Origin: CAYRJD01 sp965205925
Lineage (GTDB): Bacteria; Actinomycetota; Acidimicrobiia; Acidimicrobiales; Poriferisodalaceae
DNA length: 64,000 nucleotides
Assembly (NCBI GenBank): GCA_965205925.1
Contig: OZ242183.1
Span: 1,054,001-1,118,000, forward strand
Direction of reading: 5' to 3'
Below the pieces are notes generated by a model, which was given only the letters and a program-made list of their open reading frames with translations, did no database searches and was not told the origin of the DNA. Shown here in pieces: positions 17,364 to 26,029 of this stretch. The position numbers and the translations under genes were made by a program. The number at the start of each line of letters is the position of its first letter. Positions within the stretch are counted from its first letter, which is position 1.

Positions 17364-19898
17364 CTAGACGCGTGCGCCTAGCTCGGTCAGTGGGATCAGC
17401 TTGCGGTCTGTCTCATTGTCAAGCGATCGAGTAACCCGATTGACCACCTCGGGAGCCTTGTCTGCACGCTCATATCCGGTTGTGCGTTGAAGGATGCCTC
17501 GCCCCAACGGTTCAGCGATCTCACGAAATTCGAGTTCGGTTAGCCCTTGTCCGTGCTGAGCACCGGCTGCTCGACTGATGTTTTCGTCCATCAGCGTGCC
17601 GCCCAGGTCATTCGCACCCGACTGCAAAATCTGGCGAGCACCGGCCTTACCTATCTTCACCCACGACACCTGAATGTTGTCGATGTAGCCGTGGTAGGCG
17701 ATGCGGCCAATCGCATGCATCAGCACAGTCTCACGGAAAGTCGGACCGCGGCGAGACTTGCGTTGCAGATAAATCGGGCTGGCCATGTGAACGAATGGCA
17801 GAGGCACAAACTCGGTGAAACCACCCGTGCGTTTTTGCAGGTTGCGAGTAGAGATCATGTGCTCAGCCCAATGGTGAGGCTGTTCTACCGATCCAAACAT
17901 GATCGTCACATTCGAGTGCAAGCCCACTGAGTGCGCCGCTTCATGGCACTCAAGCCACTGCGAGGTGTTGATTTTGTCGGGACACAAAATCTCTCTGATG
18001 TCGTCATGCAAGATTTCAGCCGCTGTGCCCGGCAACGATTTCAGTCCCGCATCTTTTAAGCGCAACAGATACTCAGGCAGACCCTCACCCAAGCGCTTGG
18101 CTCCCTCAATCACTTCTAAGGCTGTGAAACCGTGTAGATGCATTTCGGGCACCACATCGTGCACGGCGCGACATACGTCGATGTAGTAATCGCCGTCAAA
18201 GCTGGGGTGTATGCCACCTTGCAAAGTAACTTCGGTAGCACCAAGCTCGGCCGCCTCAATCACTCGCTCTTGAATGTCTGCCAAGGTCAACATGTAAGGC
18301 GTGCCGCGCAAATTCAGAGACAGTGGGCCTTTAGAAAACCCGCAGAAACGACACTTGAACGTGCAAACGTTGGTGTAGTTGATGTTGCGGTTATGAACCC
18401 AGGAGACCTTGTCACCGTTTACCTGGCGACGCAGATCATCGGCTAGTTCGGCTACCGCTCGTACCTGCGAACCGCGGGCTGAGAATAGGGTCACGATCTC
18501 TTCTGGCCCGACCTCTTGGCCAGCGACCACACCGTCGATTACTTCTTGAATAGCACCAGTCGATCTTGTTTTGGTTGTGGCGTTTGCTAGCGGCCCTATC
18601 AGCAATGCTGGTGGGCGCGTTCCACCGGAGTACCACTGCGTGCTGTCCTCATCTGCGACTAGCACGTCCGCCCCAGAACCTGCCTCGATGTTTTCCATCG
18701 TGTGTTCCGGTTTTTGGCTGCCGGGATCGTCACGCCCTAATCCTTCAGCGTCGCTACGATCCATCACGGCAAACCGGTTTGATTGCGCCAGCCACTTGTC
18801 TGGTTTAAGTGCAAACTCCGGATAAATCGTCAACCGCGGAGCCAATGCAAACCCCGCTTGCTCAGTTACTTCGGTCAACCTTTCAAGCGCTGGCCAAGGC
18901 CTCTCAGGGTTGACGTGGTCGGCGGTGATAGGGGACACTCCGCCCCAGTCGTCAATGCCGGCCTTGAGCAGGCCACCAAAATCGTCTGACAGGTTCGGTG
19001 GTGCTTGCAGATGAATATCAGCTGGCAAGATCAAGCGCGCCAATGCGATTGCCTGGGCGTACTCATCTGGCGGGCAGGCAGGTGCCTTATGCATAGCGGT
19101 GCCCACCTTCGGCAAAAAGTTCTGAACGATCACCTCTTGCACATGACCCCAGCGTTGATGACTGTCTGCGATAGCAACCAGAGCTTCGATGCGATCGGTT
19201 AACGATTCACCGATACCCACCAAGATTCCAGTCGTAAACGGAATCTGTAGTTCTCCGGCGGCTTCCAAAGTGCCAAGTCGTCGGTCTGCGGTTTTGTCGG
19301 GCGAGCCGCGATGGCAGTCAAGATCATCGTTTAGAGATTCCAACATCATCCCTTGACTGGGGCTTACCTCTCGCAAGCGAGCCAGCTCTTCGGCATACAG
19401 AGCACCGGCGTTGGCGTGAGGCAACAAACCGGTTTCGTCACGCACACGACCGCAGACATCCACCAGATAGTCGACGGTGGTCTCGTAACCGTGCGCTGCA
19501 AGCCATTCAGCAGCAACTGGGTAGCGCAACTCAGGTCGCTCACCCAGAGTAAAGAGCGCCTCGTGGCAGCCTTGACTGGCACCGGCGTCGGCAATTGCCA
19601 ATACTTCTTCGGACGACAGATATGGGTTTTCAAGACGAGCAGGTGGCTGTGCAAACGTGCAGTAGCCGCATAGGTCGCGACACAGCATCGTCAGCGGAAT
19701 GAACACCTTCGGGCTGTAGGTAATGCGATTGCCGAATGCTTGATCTCGCACGGCACTAGCGCGATCTAACAATTCGCTTAGCGGCAGAGTTGTCAGCTCG
19801 TTTATTAGTTCGGCTGAACGTGCCTTGCGCTGTTCAAGCGTTAGCGGCGCTGTTGCTGATTCGGCTTGTGTGGTTGTTTGTGTGGTGGCTTGCGTCAT
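17364..19898 (-). CDS. fbiC: 7,8-didemethyl-8-hydroxy-5-deazariboflavin synthase FbiC (CofG-CofH fusion)
   Basis: An 844-residue bifunctional radical-SAM enzyme that builds the deazaflavin chromophore (Fo) of coenzyme F420 from tyrosine and a ribityl-diaminouracil. The CofG half has its CxxxCxxC cluster at Cys73, Cys77 and Cys80 (CRDLCGYC); the CofH half has a second one at about Cys512, Cys516 and Cys519 (CTFKCRFC). Archaea and cyanobacteria split these halves; actinobacteria fuse them, as here. It marks the organism as an F420 producer, in line with the nitroreductase at 25377 and the LLM oxidoreductase at 62382. It starts 16 bases after the HxlR regulator gene on the same strand. Confidence 0.96.
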   Translation of the reverse strand: MTQATTQTTTQAESATAPLTLEQRKARSAELINELTTLPLSELLDRASAVRDQAFGNRITYSPKVFIPLTMLCRDLCGYCTFAQPPARLENPYLSSEEVLAIADAGASQGCHEALFTLGERPELRYPVAAEWLAAHGYETTVDYLVDVCGRVRDETGLLPHANAGALYAEELARLREVSPSQGMMLESLNDDLDCHRGSPDKTADRRLGTLEAAGELQIPFTTGILVGIGESLTDRIEALVAIADSHQRWGHVQEVIVQNFLPKVGTAMHKAPACPPDEYAQAIALARLILPADIHLQAPPNLSDDFGGLLKAGIDDWGGVSPITADHVNPERPWPALERLTEVTEQAGFALAPRLTIYPEFALKPDKWLAQSNRFAVMDRSDAEGLGRDDPGSQKPEHTMENIEAGSGADVLVADEDSTQWYSGGTRPPALLIGPLANATTKTRSTGAIQEVIDGVVAGQEVGPEEIVTLFSARGSQVRAVAELADDLRRQVNGDKVSWVHNRNINYTNVCTFKCRFCGFSKGPLSLNLRGTPYMLTLADIQERVIEAAELGATEVTLQGGIHPSFDGDYYIDVCRAVHDVVPEMHLHGFTALEVIEGAKRLGEGLPEYLLRLKDAGLKSLPGTAAEILHDDIREILCPDKINTSQWLECHEAAHSVGLHSNVTIMFGSVEQPHHWAEHMISTRNLQKRTGGFTEFVPLPFVHMASPIYLQRKSRRGPTFRETVLMHAIGRIAYHGYIDNIQVSWVKIGKAGARQILQSGANDLGGTLMDENISRAAGAQHGQGLTELEFREIAEPLGRGILQRTTGYERADKAPEVVNRVTRSLDNETDRKLIPLTELGARV

Positions 19899-19914
19899 GG
19901 GAAAGAGGCCTCTC

Positions 19915-20406
19915 TTACGTTCGTTGGGTAGTTGTTTGCGTGGTGGTATTGGTATTTCGGCTACGAATCTGAGTGGGCGCTACTAGCTCATCGCAGGCAG
20001 GGCAGCGAGTCAGTTGTTCGAGCGCGGTGCCACAAGAGGCATGAACTAGCACCGTGGGAGGTTCACCCTCGTTGCACCAGTGGTCACCCCACCGCATTAG
20101 CGCCAGCAAGCTGGGGGACAGGTCGCGCCCTTTTTCGGTGAGCACATACTCATAACGCACCGGACGTTCTTGATAGGGGACGCGTTCGACTATGGCAGTC
20201 TCGGTCAAACGTGTTAGGCGATCCGAAAGCAGGTTGCGTGCGATATCCAGATCGGTTTGCAGTTGGCTGAAGCGTCGTACTCCACGAAACAGATCACGCA
20301 ATATGAGCAACGTCCAACGATCACCGACCAGGTCAAGCGTTCTTTGAATGGAACAAGTCTCGGGTTCGCTGACAAGATTTGCTTTTGGTTCGGTTACTGA
20401 ATCCAT
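19915..20406 (-). CDS. HxlR family transcriptional regulator
   Basis: A 163-residue winged-helix regulator. The HxlR core is CSIQRTLDLVGDRWTLLILRD followed by LQTDLDIARNLLSDRLTRL and the wing YEYVLTEKGRDLSP. The C-terminal tail adds two cysteine pairs, ASCG and CPACDE, that look like a small zinc ribbon, an extension seen in some actinobacterial members. It is immediately upstream of fbiC in the same direction and so probably controls, or is cotranscribed with, F420 chromophore synthesis. A palindromic candidate operator lies 48-60 bases upstream of its start. Confidence 0.9.
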   Translation of the reverse strand: MDSVTEPKANLVSEPETCSIQRTLDLVGDRWTLLILRDLFRGVRRFSQLQTDLDIARNLLSDRLTRLTETAIVERVPYQERPVRYEYVLTEKGRDLSPSLLALMRWGDHWCNEGEPPTVLVHASCGTALEQLTRCPACDELVAPTQIRSRNTNTTTQTTTQRT

Positions 20407-20453
20407 CGCCGCAGTACCTTAGACAAGTCAGTAGCAAAATGCAACTAACTTGC

Positions 20454-20466
20454 TTGCAAATTGCAA
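20454..20466. promoter_or_regulatory. Candidate operator for the HxlR regulator
   Basis: The 13 bases TTGCAAATTGCAA form a perfect dyad around a central base, 48-60 bp upstream of the HxlR gene's ATG. A further TGCAAC half-site lies at 20440-20445. HxlR proteins bind as dimers to such dyads and often regulate their own operon. The role is inferred from position and symmetry only. Confidence 0.4.
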
Positions 20467-20531
20467 CCGACTAAGCAAAGTCATGGGCAAAGTCGTGGTA
20501 CGTGTCGGTTAAACGCCAGTTGTGCCGTCAA

Positions 20532-21707
20532 CTAGTTCAGGTTCAGCGCCTTGATTTGCAACGAGTCCTGCAGTTCTCCAAAACTCTTCTCAAACGATGA
20601 AACACCCTGAGACTCCAACAGCTCACACACCTCAGCTACGTCAACACCCACATCGGCTAACCCACTCATGATTGTTTGCGATGCTGTCGGGTCAGCGTCA
20701 ACGGTGCGCGCCAAACTGCCGTGATCCGCAAATGCCGCCAACGTGTCGTCAGGCATGGTGTTAACGGTGTTCGGCCCTATCAGCTGATCCACATAAAGCG
20801 TGTCAGGAAAGGAAGGATTTTTTGTGCTTGTCGATGCCCAAAGCGGTCGCTGCGGTCGCGCTCCATGTGCAGCTAGGGCATCCCAGCGCGGGCCGCTAAA
20901 CAGTTTGTTGTAGGCCTGGTAGGCAGCCTGACCACTGGCGATGGCGGCCTTGCCGGCTAATCCGGCAGCCTTCTCGGCTGCGTTCGCACTGCCTTGTGTG
21001 GACACGACCTCCAGCCGCCTATCCACCTCTGTGTCTATGCGGCTAATAAAGAACGAAGCAACGCTGGCCGTACCGCTTAAGCCAAGGCCGCTGGCTTCTG
21101 GACTGACCACCGAGCTGGTTTGGTGTTCCAGCAAATCTTCCAAGCCAGCGATGTACGCCTCGACCACTTCGCAATAGCGCTCAACTGAAAAAATAAGCGT
21201 CACGTTTACGTTGCGTCCTTCGCCGATCATCGTTCGTATTGCGGGCAAGCCTTCAACGGTGCCTGGAATTTTCACCATCAGGTTCGGTTGAGGAATGCTC
21301 GCGTACAAGCCGTGAGCAGCGTCAATAGTGGCTGCGGTGTTATGTGCAAGGCTCGGATCAACCTCCACAGAAACAAACCCGTCTTGCCCGTCGCTGGAGT
21401 CATACACCGGTCTCAGGACTTCTAAAGCACCAACGATGTCGTGTGTTACCAAGCTCCAGTACGCCGATTCGGTATCGGAGCCACTCTTGATTAGGTCGGT
21501 GAACTGTTCGTCATAGTCGTTGCTGCCCGAAATGGATTTTTGAAAAATCGAAGGATTAGAGGTGAGCCCACGGATGCCGCCCTCAACCAGTCGGCCTAGT
21601 TCGCCACTCGTCAACCAGCCTCGCCGCAGGTTGTCTAGCCAAGGACTCTGTCCGAATTCTCTATGCAATCGCTCAAGCCTGTTATCGGTGGAGTTATTCA
21701 TGTTCAT
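20532..21707 (-). CDS. tal: Transaldolase
   Basis: A 391-residue transaldolase of the pentose phosphate pathway, of the long mycobacterial type. The N-terminus has LVEGGIRGLTSNPSIFQKSI, with the SNP motif, and the Schiff-base lysine is Lys146 in NLMVKIPGT. A C-terminal region includes RPLWASTSTKNPSFPDTLYV, which carries the family's second signature. Its ATG overlaps the end of the transketolase gene by four bases, so tkt and tal form one operon, the normal arrangement in actinobacteria. Confidence 0.95.
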   Translation of the reverse strand: MNMNNSTDNRLERLHREFGQSPWLDNLRRGWLTSGELGRLVEGGIRGLTSNPSIFQKSISGSNDYDEQFTDLIKSGSDTESAYWSLVTHDIVGALEVLRPVYDSSDGQDGFVSVEVDPSLAHNTAATIDAAHGLYASIPQPNLMVKIPGTVEGLPAIRTMIGEGRNVNVTLIFSVERYCEVVEAYIAGLEDLLEHQTSSVVSPEASGLGLSGTASVASFFISRIDTEVDRRLEVVSTQGSANAAEKAAGLAGKAAIASGQAAYQAYNKLFSGPRWDALAAHGARPQRPLWASTSTKNPSFPDTLYVDQLIGPNTVNTMPDDTLAAFADHGSLARTVDADPTASQTIMSGLADVGVDVAEVCELLESQGVSSFEKSFGELQDSLQIKALNLN

Positions 21708-23701
21708 CTCAACAGTTTTCTAGCCGCGGCAGCGACAGCGGTGGCGGTAAAGCCGAAATGTTCCATTAGCTGACCGCCAGGAGCACTAGCGCCGAAGCGA
21801 TCCAGGGTGACCGTGTCATTGGCATAGCGATGCCAACCCATCGAAGATCCAGCCTCAACTCCTAACACTGGCACTTTGTCGTTTTGGCCTGTACCGCCTA
21901 ACACCTCATGTTGATATTCCGGCGACTGCGCTTCAAACAGTTCCCAACTTGGCATGGACACCACTCGACAGGCAATTCCTTCGGATGCAAGGTGCTTCGC
22001 AGCGTCAACGCAGCAGTGCACTTCGCTACCAGTGCTGGCCAAAATTACTGCTGGATCGGGTACGTCGATTAAGACATAAGCGCCACGAGCCACCTGATCT
22101 GGCCGGTCAGTGCCTTCGAGTACTGGCACGTTTTGGCGAGTGAGAACCAGCGCCGTGGGGCCGGTTGTGCCTGTTTCACTTGTGCTTGCTCCAGCGGTGC
22201 CGTTGATGATTACCTGCCAGGCTTGGATGGTTTCATTGGCATCGGCGGGTCTAATCACCGTCAGGTTCGGTATCGAACGCAAGGCCGCCAGATGTTCAAT
22301 CGGCTGATGCGTCGGACCATCTTCGCCCACCCCGATGGAATCATGGCTCCAAACAAACACCACGTTTAGCTTCGACAGTGCAGCCATTCGCACCGCCGGG
22401 CGCATGTAGTCAGAAAACACCATGAAGGTGCCGACCACAGGCAGCACTGCGCCGTGAGCGGCCATGCCATTTGCAACGGCACCCATGGCGTGCTCTCGCA
22501 CCCCGAAGTACAGCTTGCGTCCGCCGGGGATAGCAGCGCTCATTACTTCGGCGGCAATGTTTGTGCCGGTGTTACCTGTGAGATCTGCTCCACCAGCGAT
22601 TAGAGCCGGCACATCATCTAGCAAAGCATCGAGCGATTTGTTACCAGCGGATCGAGTAGCAACCTGAGTGCCTGTTTCAAAGGTCGGAGATCGATCTTGC
22701 CAGTCCGTTGTGCTGGCAGTGGCAGTCCAAAAAGCTTTTAGCCAGCCCTGGTCGTGACCGCTACTAGCAAGGCGCCGCTCCCAGGCGGAACGTTCGACTG
22801 AGCCTGCTTGGCCAGCCTCACGATAAGCCGCCAGAACGTCATCTTCCACCACGAAAGTTGCTTCTGGATCCATCCCCATTGCTGTTTTAACGGCTGCTAT
22901 CTCATCGTCGTCGGTGATAGCTCCGTGTGCTGCGGCAGTGTCGACAGCATTGGGAAACGGATAGCCGATGTGGCTGCGCACCACTATGAGGCTTGGCCGG
23001 TCGGTAACCAAGCGAGCGCGATCAAGCGCTCCGGCTAAAGCTGCTGTGTCTTCGGATGCTTCGTCAAGGTCTTCTACATGCCAGCCGTAGGCGGTGAATC
23101 TGGTTGGAGCGTCGTCTGACAGTGCTAAATCGGTTGCACCATCGATGGTGATGTGGTTGTCGTCATAGATGGCAACGAGCCGGCCTAGCTGCTGGTGACC
23201 AGCTAGCGATGAAGCCTCGTGGCTTATGCCTTCCATCAAATCGCCGTCGCCGACGATGACATATGTGTGGTGATCGACAAGATCTGCACCCAGCCGGTCG
23301 CGCAGGTTGCGTTCGGCCAGAGCCATACCGACCGCATTGGCCAGACCCTGCCCCAACGGGCCGGTGGTTACCTCAACGCCGGAAGTAACACCACGCTCCG
23401 GGTGCCCGGGCGTGATCGAGCTGAGCTGGCGAAACTGTCGAATGTCGTCTAGCGAGACCTCGTAACCAACCAGATGCAACATGGCATAAAGCAGCATCGA
23501 AGCGTGTCCTGCAGAGAGAATGAAACGATCGCGATCAGCCCAATCAGGAGCGGAGGCGTCATAGCGCAAAGTGCGGGTAAAAAGCACATGCGCCAACGGT
23601 GCCAGCGCCATCGCCGTGCCGGTGTGTCCGCTATTAGCGGCCTTTACTGCGTCTATGGTAAGGGCACGGATGGTGTTGATCTGACGGGTTTCTAGGTTCA
23701 T
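21704..23701 (-). CDS. tkt: Transketolase
   Basis: A thiamine-diphosphate enzyme of the pentose phosphate pathway. The N-terminus RALTIDAVKAANSGHTGTAM is the transketolase signature, the ThDP-binding motif is GDGDLMEGISHEA, and the pyrimidine-domain part has SHDSIGVGEDGPTHQPIEHL. The frame opens at 23827, but the extra 42 residues are unlike the family; the ATG at 23701 (MNLETRQINTIRAL) gives 665 residues, the usual length. It is translationally coupled to tal by an ATGA overlap. Confidence 0.96.
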   Translation of the reverse strand: MNLETRQINTIRALTIDAVKAANSGHTGTAMALAPLAHVLFTRTLRYDASAPDWADRDRFILSAGHASMLLYAMLHLVGYEVSLDDIRQFRQLSSITPGHPERGVTSGVEVTTGPLGQGLANAVGMALAERNLRDRLGADLVDHHTYVIVGDGDLMEGISHEASSLAGHQQLGRLVAIYDDNHITIDGATDLALSDDAPTRFTAYGWHVEDLDEASEDTAALAGALDRARLVTDRPSLIVVRSHIGYPFPNAVDTAAAHGAITDDDEIAAVKTAMGMDPEATFVVEDDVLAAYREAGQAGSVERSAWERRLASSGHDQGWLKAFWTATASTTDWQDRSPTFETGTQVATRSAGNKSLDALLDDVPALIAGGADLTGNTGTNIAAEVMSAAIPGGRKLYFGVREHAMGAVANGMAAHGAVLPVVGTFMVFSDYMRPAVRMAALSKLNVVFVWSHDSIGVGEDGPTHQPIEHLAALRSIPNLTVIRPADANETIQAWQVIINGTAGASTSETGTTGPTALVLTRQNVPVLEGTDRPDQVARGAYVLIDVPDPAVILASTGSEVHCCVDAAKHLASEGIACRVVSMPSWELFEAQSPEYQHEVLGGTGQNDKVPVLGVEAGSSMGWHRYANDTVTLDRFGASAPGGQLMEHFGFTATAVAAAARKLLR

Positions 23702-23735
23702 ATCAAGCTCGTCTTTAACAGTTCTTAGACAGTTC

Positions 23736-24866
23736 TTAGACAGTATTACGGTCTCGAAACAGCGCGACTGATGCCGTGAAACCGTGAAGAGTGGTCTTGC
23801 CGCCAATGGGGCCGATCTCGCCAGCACAAAACATTCCAGCTACCGCACCATTGTCGGTGATGTCGGCCACAGCGCTCGCGTCGTGGCCGGGTTTTTCAAA
23901 CATGTGGCTGCCGCGACCGTTGCAGGTAAATAGCAGGGCGCCCTGTGCTGGTCCGGTTTGAGCCAGTAGCGCTAACAGATCGTCGTGTGCGGTGCTGGAG
24001 TCGCGCACATGAAACTGCACGGTGGCTCCCACAGGAGCGTCATCAGCGATTGCTATGGCGCCGGACTGCTGGTCGATTCCCATGATGTTACGAATCAAGA
24101 AGTCTCCACGATTGAATTTGGCGCGATGCTCGTTCACGACTCGGCCAACTAGCAGTCCGCTTCTCACAAGTTCAACGTCTTCTTCGCTTAGAGAGTTTCG
24201 CAGCTCATAGATGCGCTCTATGGGACGTTTGCCTCCCAACGATTCGATTATGTTCAGCTTGCTAGCTGTGATGGTGAGCGGTTGCCCGATCGGTTTGCAG
24301 CCTTGAGAAACCAGCGGTACCACTTCGGTTTCGCCACTGATAAGCAACGCCACAGCACCGCTGGTGTGAGTTTGTTCGCTAGCGATCAGGCGAACATGTG
24401 GCTGGTTGGTCGCAACCAAACCGCCGATTATTTTCATGTTCGGAGCGTTTTGTGACCAGTGATCGGTGGCAGCGTTGATGTCGAACGTGTGAGGGTCTGC
24501 TAAGAGCACCAGCGTGTGAGCATCGCCGTAATCAATCTCGACTGCGCTGGCTGGCGTGTACAGATGGTGAACGGTTGTGCTGCCTTGCAGGCGCCCAGCC
24601 CAAAGGGTTATGGCCGACCCTTCTTCGATTTCTTGTGAGCCGCCAATTAGTCCAGCTGCAGAGCAGCCGACAAACGTGGTTGGGTTGAGAGTGTCGTTTA
24701 CGACGCCGACCATGTCGTCTATGTGGTTGGTTGCATGGTTACCAGATGCAAACAGTGCCACCAGATCTGGTGAATCTCCAAGCTGATCCAAGACGTGTCC
24801 CACGGCTTCGCCTATGGCTCGTCCAGCATCTGGGTCTTGTGAGACGCCTACTGCGTATGGCATCAA
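23736..24866 (-). CDS. FIST domain signal-transduction protein
   Basis: A 376-residue protein with FIST_N and FIST_C domains, thought to sense small ligands. FIST_N features are LVALFASGNHATNHIDDM and FVGCSAAGLIGG around residues 40-95; FIST_C features are GALLFTCNGRGSHMFE and GMFCAGEIGPIGGKTTLHGF near the end. There is no attached output domain, so it is a stand-alone sensor or acts through a partner. Its start overlaps the end of the next small gene by four bases, pointing to a two-gene operon. The ligand is unknown. Confidence 0.85.
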   Translation of the reverse strand: MMPYAVGVSQDPDAGRAIGEAVGHVLDQLGDSPDLVALFASGNHATNHIDDMVGVVNDTLNPTTFVGCSAAGLIGGSQEIEEGSAITLWAGRLQGSTTVHHLYTPASAVEIDYGDAHTLVLLADPHTFDINAATDHWSQNAPNMKIIGGLVATNQPHVRLIASEQTHTSGAVALLISGETEVVPLVSQGCKPIGQPLTITASKLNIIESLGGKRPIERIYELRNSLSEEDVELVRSGLLVGRVVNEHRAKFNRGDFLIRNIMGIDQQSGAIAIADDAPVGATVQFHVRDSSTAHDDLLALLAQTGPAQGALLFTCNGRGSHMFEKPGHDASAVADITDNGAVAGMFCAGEIGPIGGKTTLHGFTASVALFRDRNTV

Positions 24867-25246
24867 GCTGCCTGAGCAGGAGCAAGCACCGTTAAAGGAA
24901 TCACTGCGGTTTCGCTTTCACCAATGCTGCAATGTGCTTCAACCGTGCCTGGTTCTGTGAACTCCAACTCGGCTTGCACCAGGTTGTAGCCAAACTTGCC
25001 TGGCTCCACGCTGAGCGGTTGAACGTTGCGTGCTACCTGCTCACCGTCGCGCATAAAGACCACTTCAAGTGCCGCCATGCCGGTTTCTTCGGCCGGGCAT
25101 TGCGCTAGCACCAGTAGGTGTGGGTTGAGCGTGACTGGAAAATCGGTTGGTGCGGTAAGCGAAAAATGCACTCCGCCAAGATCAAGGCGAGCGGCGCCCC
25201 CGGCAGCTTGGCGCATTTCAAAATTTTCTATGAACAACGCAGCCAT
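24863..25246 (-). CDS. Hypothetical protein linked to the FIST gene
   Basis: A 127-residue product starting at the ATG at 25246 (MAALFIENFEMRQAAGGAA); a GTG nine bases upstream is an alternative. It looks like an all-beta fold: alternating hydrophobic strands such as VHFSLTAPTDFPVTLNPHLLVLAQ and ALEVVFMRDGEQVARNVQPL, ending in a Pro/Ala tail. I recognise no named family. Translational coupling (ATGA) to the FIST gene downstream suggests that the two act together. The upstream region contains a 13-bp tandem repeat and is shared with the divergent nitroreductase gene. Confidence 0.65.
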   Translation of the reverse strand: MAALFIENFEMRQAAGGAARLDLGGVHFSLTAPTDFPVTLNPHLLVLAQCPAEETGMAALEVVFMRDGEQVARNVQPLSVEPGKFGYNLVQAELEFTEPGTVEAHCSIGESETAVIPLTVLAPAQAA

Positions 25247-25306
25247 GATCTGCACGCCTGCAGACTAGGGCACAGCTTTGTCGCGCTTGCGTAACTTTTT
25301 CCCGTT

Positions 25307-25332
25307 TATATAGCTCACGTATATAGCTCACG
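25307..25332. repeat. Two tandem copies of a 13-bp element
   Basis: TATATAGCTCACG occurs twice head to tail at 25307-25319 and 25320-25332, in the intergenic stretch between the FIST operon and the nitroreductase gene. The A+T-rich TATAT part could serve as a -10 element, or the repeats could bind a regulator of the divergent pair. It may also be a simple slippage duplication. Confidence 0.5.
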
Positions 25333-25376
25333 ATGTTCGTGCTTGATATTTGTGCTCAGTGTCATAGTGTGCGCTC

Positions 25377-25829
25377 ATGGGAAACGACAAAAAATTTGAT
25401 GGCGAGTACGGACCTAGCACCTGGGAATGGGTGGCCGACCAGGCTCGTGATTACGAAGAGTCAAACGGGCATCAGGCAAACACGCTGCGAGACACTGGCA
25501 TGCCGGTCATTGTGATGACCACTATCGGACACCGCAGCGGGCTGGTACGCAAAGTGCCACTAATGCGAGTGGAACTCGATGGCCAGTATGCGATCGTGGC
25601 TTCAAAGGGTGGAGCGCCTGAGCACCCTGGCTGGTATCACAATTTGATGGCTGACTCGACGGTGCTGATTCAAGACGGCACCGAGCCATTTGAAACCACG
25701 GTGCGTCTAGTGAGCGGAGACGAGCGAGCCCAGTGGTGGGAGCTGTCGGTGGAAGTGTTCCCGCCTTATGCGCAGTACCAGGAAAAGACCGACCGGGAGA
25801 TCCCGTTGTTCGTGACCGAAGCGAGATAA
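25377..25829 (+). CDS. Deazaflavin (F420)-dependent nitroreductase family protein
   Basis: A 150-residue member of the Ddn/FDOR family of split-barrel F420-binding reductases. Typical features are VIVMTTIGHRSGLVRKVPLMRV, YAIVASKGGAPEHPGWYHNL and the WWELSVEVFPPYAQYQEKT tail near the C-terminus. Mycobacterial relatives reduce quinones and nitroimidazoles with F420H2. The presence of fbiC in the same window fits. The ATG at 25377 gives the family's length; no clear ribosome binding site is visible. It reads towards the CRISPR-Cas locus, 200 bases upstream of csb1. Confidence 0.92.
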   Translation: MGNDKKFDGEYGPSTWEWVADQARDYEESNGHQANTLRDTGMPVIVMTTIGHRSGLVRKVPLMRVELDGQYAIVASKGGAPEHPGWYHNLMADSTVLIQDGTEPFETTVRLVSGDERAQWWELSVEVFPPYAQYQEKTDREIPLFVTEAR

Positions 25830-25870
25830 GACGAGATAGCAGGTTTGTAAAACCTTGCTAGTTTTTGGCA

Positions 25871-25902
25871 TTCGCCCTCTGTTCCTTAAGGCAGGGGGCG
25901 AA
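25871..25902. other. Hairpin upstream of the CRISPR-Cas operon
   Basis: TTCGCCCTCTG and CAGGGGGCGAA pair over 11 positions with one G-T wobble around a ten-base loop. No run of T follows on either strand, so a classical intrinsic terminator is not shown. It sits between the nitroreductase stop and csb1 and could be a weak terminator or an untranslated-leader structure of the cas transcript. Confidence 0.4.
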
Positions 25903-25985
25903 ACGCTTTATAGACGGGGATATTTAGCTCTGTTTCAAGTCAGTGTCATAGCCCAATGTCACACCCATGTGCAATATTGTCTGCG

Positions 25986-26005
25986 GTTGATGGGAATCCA
26001 TCGAC
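25986..26005. promoter_or_regulatory. Dyad 26 bp upstream of csb1
   Basis: GTTGATGG and CCATCGAC flank a four-base centre and match in seven of eight positions as an inverted repeat. The site lies just before the AGGAG ribosome binding site of csb1 and could be an operator or an RNA hairpin affecting cas expression. Function is inferred only. Confidence 0.3.
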
Positions 26006-26029
26006 ACAGATCCTGACTAAGGAGAAACA

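Noticed and set aside
23702..23827. N-terminal extension of transketolase
   Set aside because: The extra 42 residues do not resemble the family; MNLETRQINTIRAL is a normal start.
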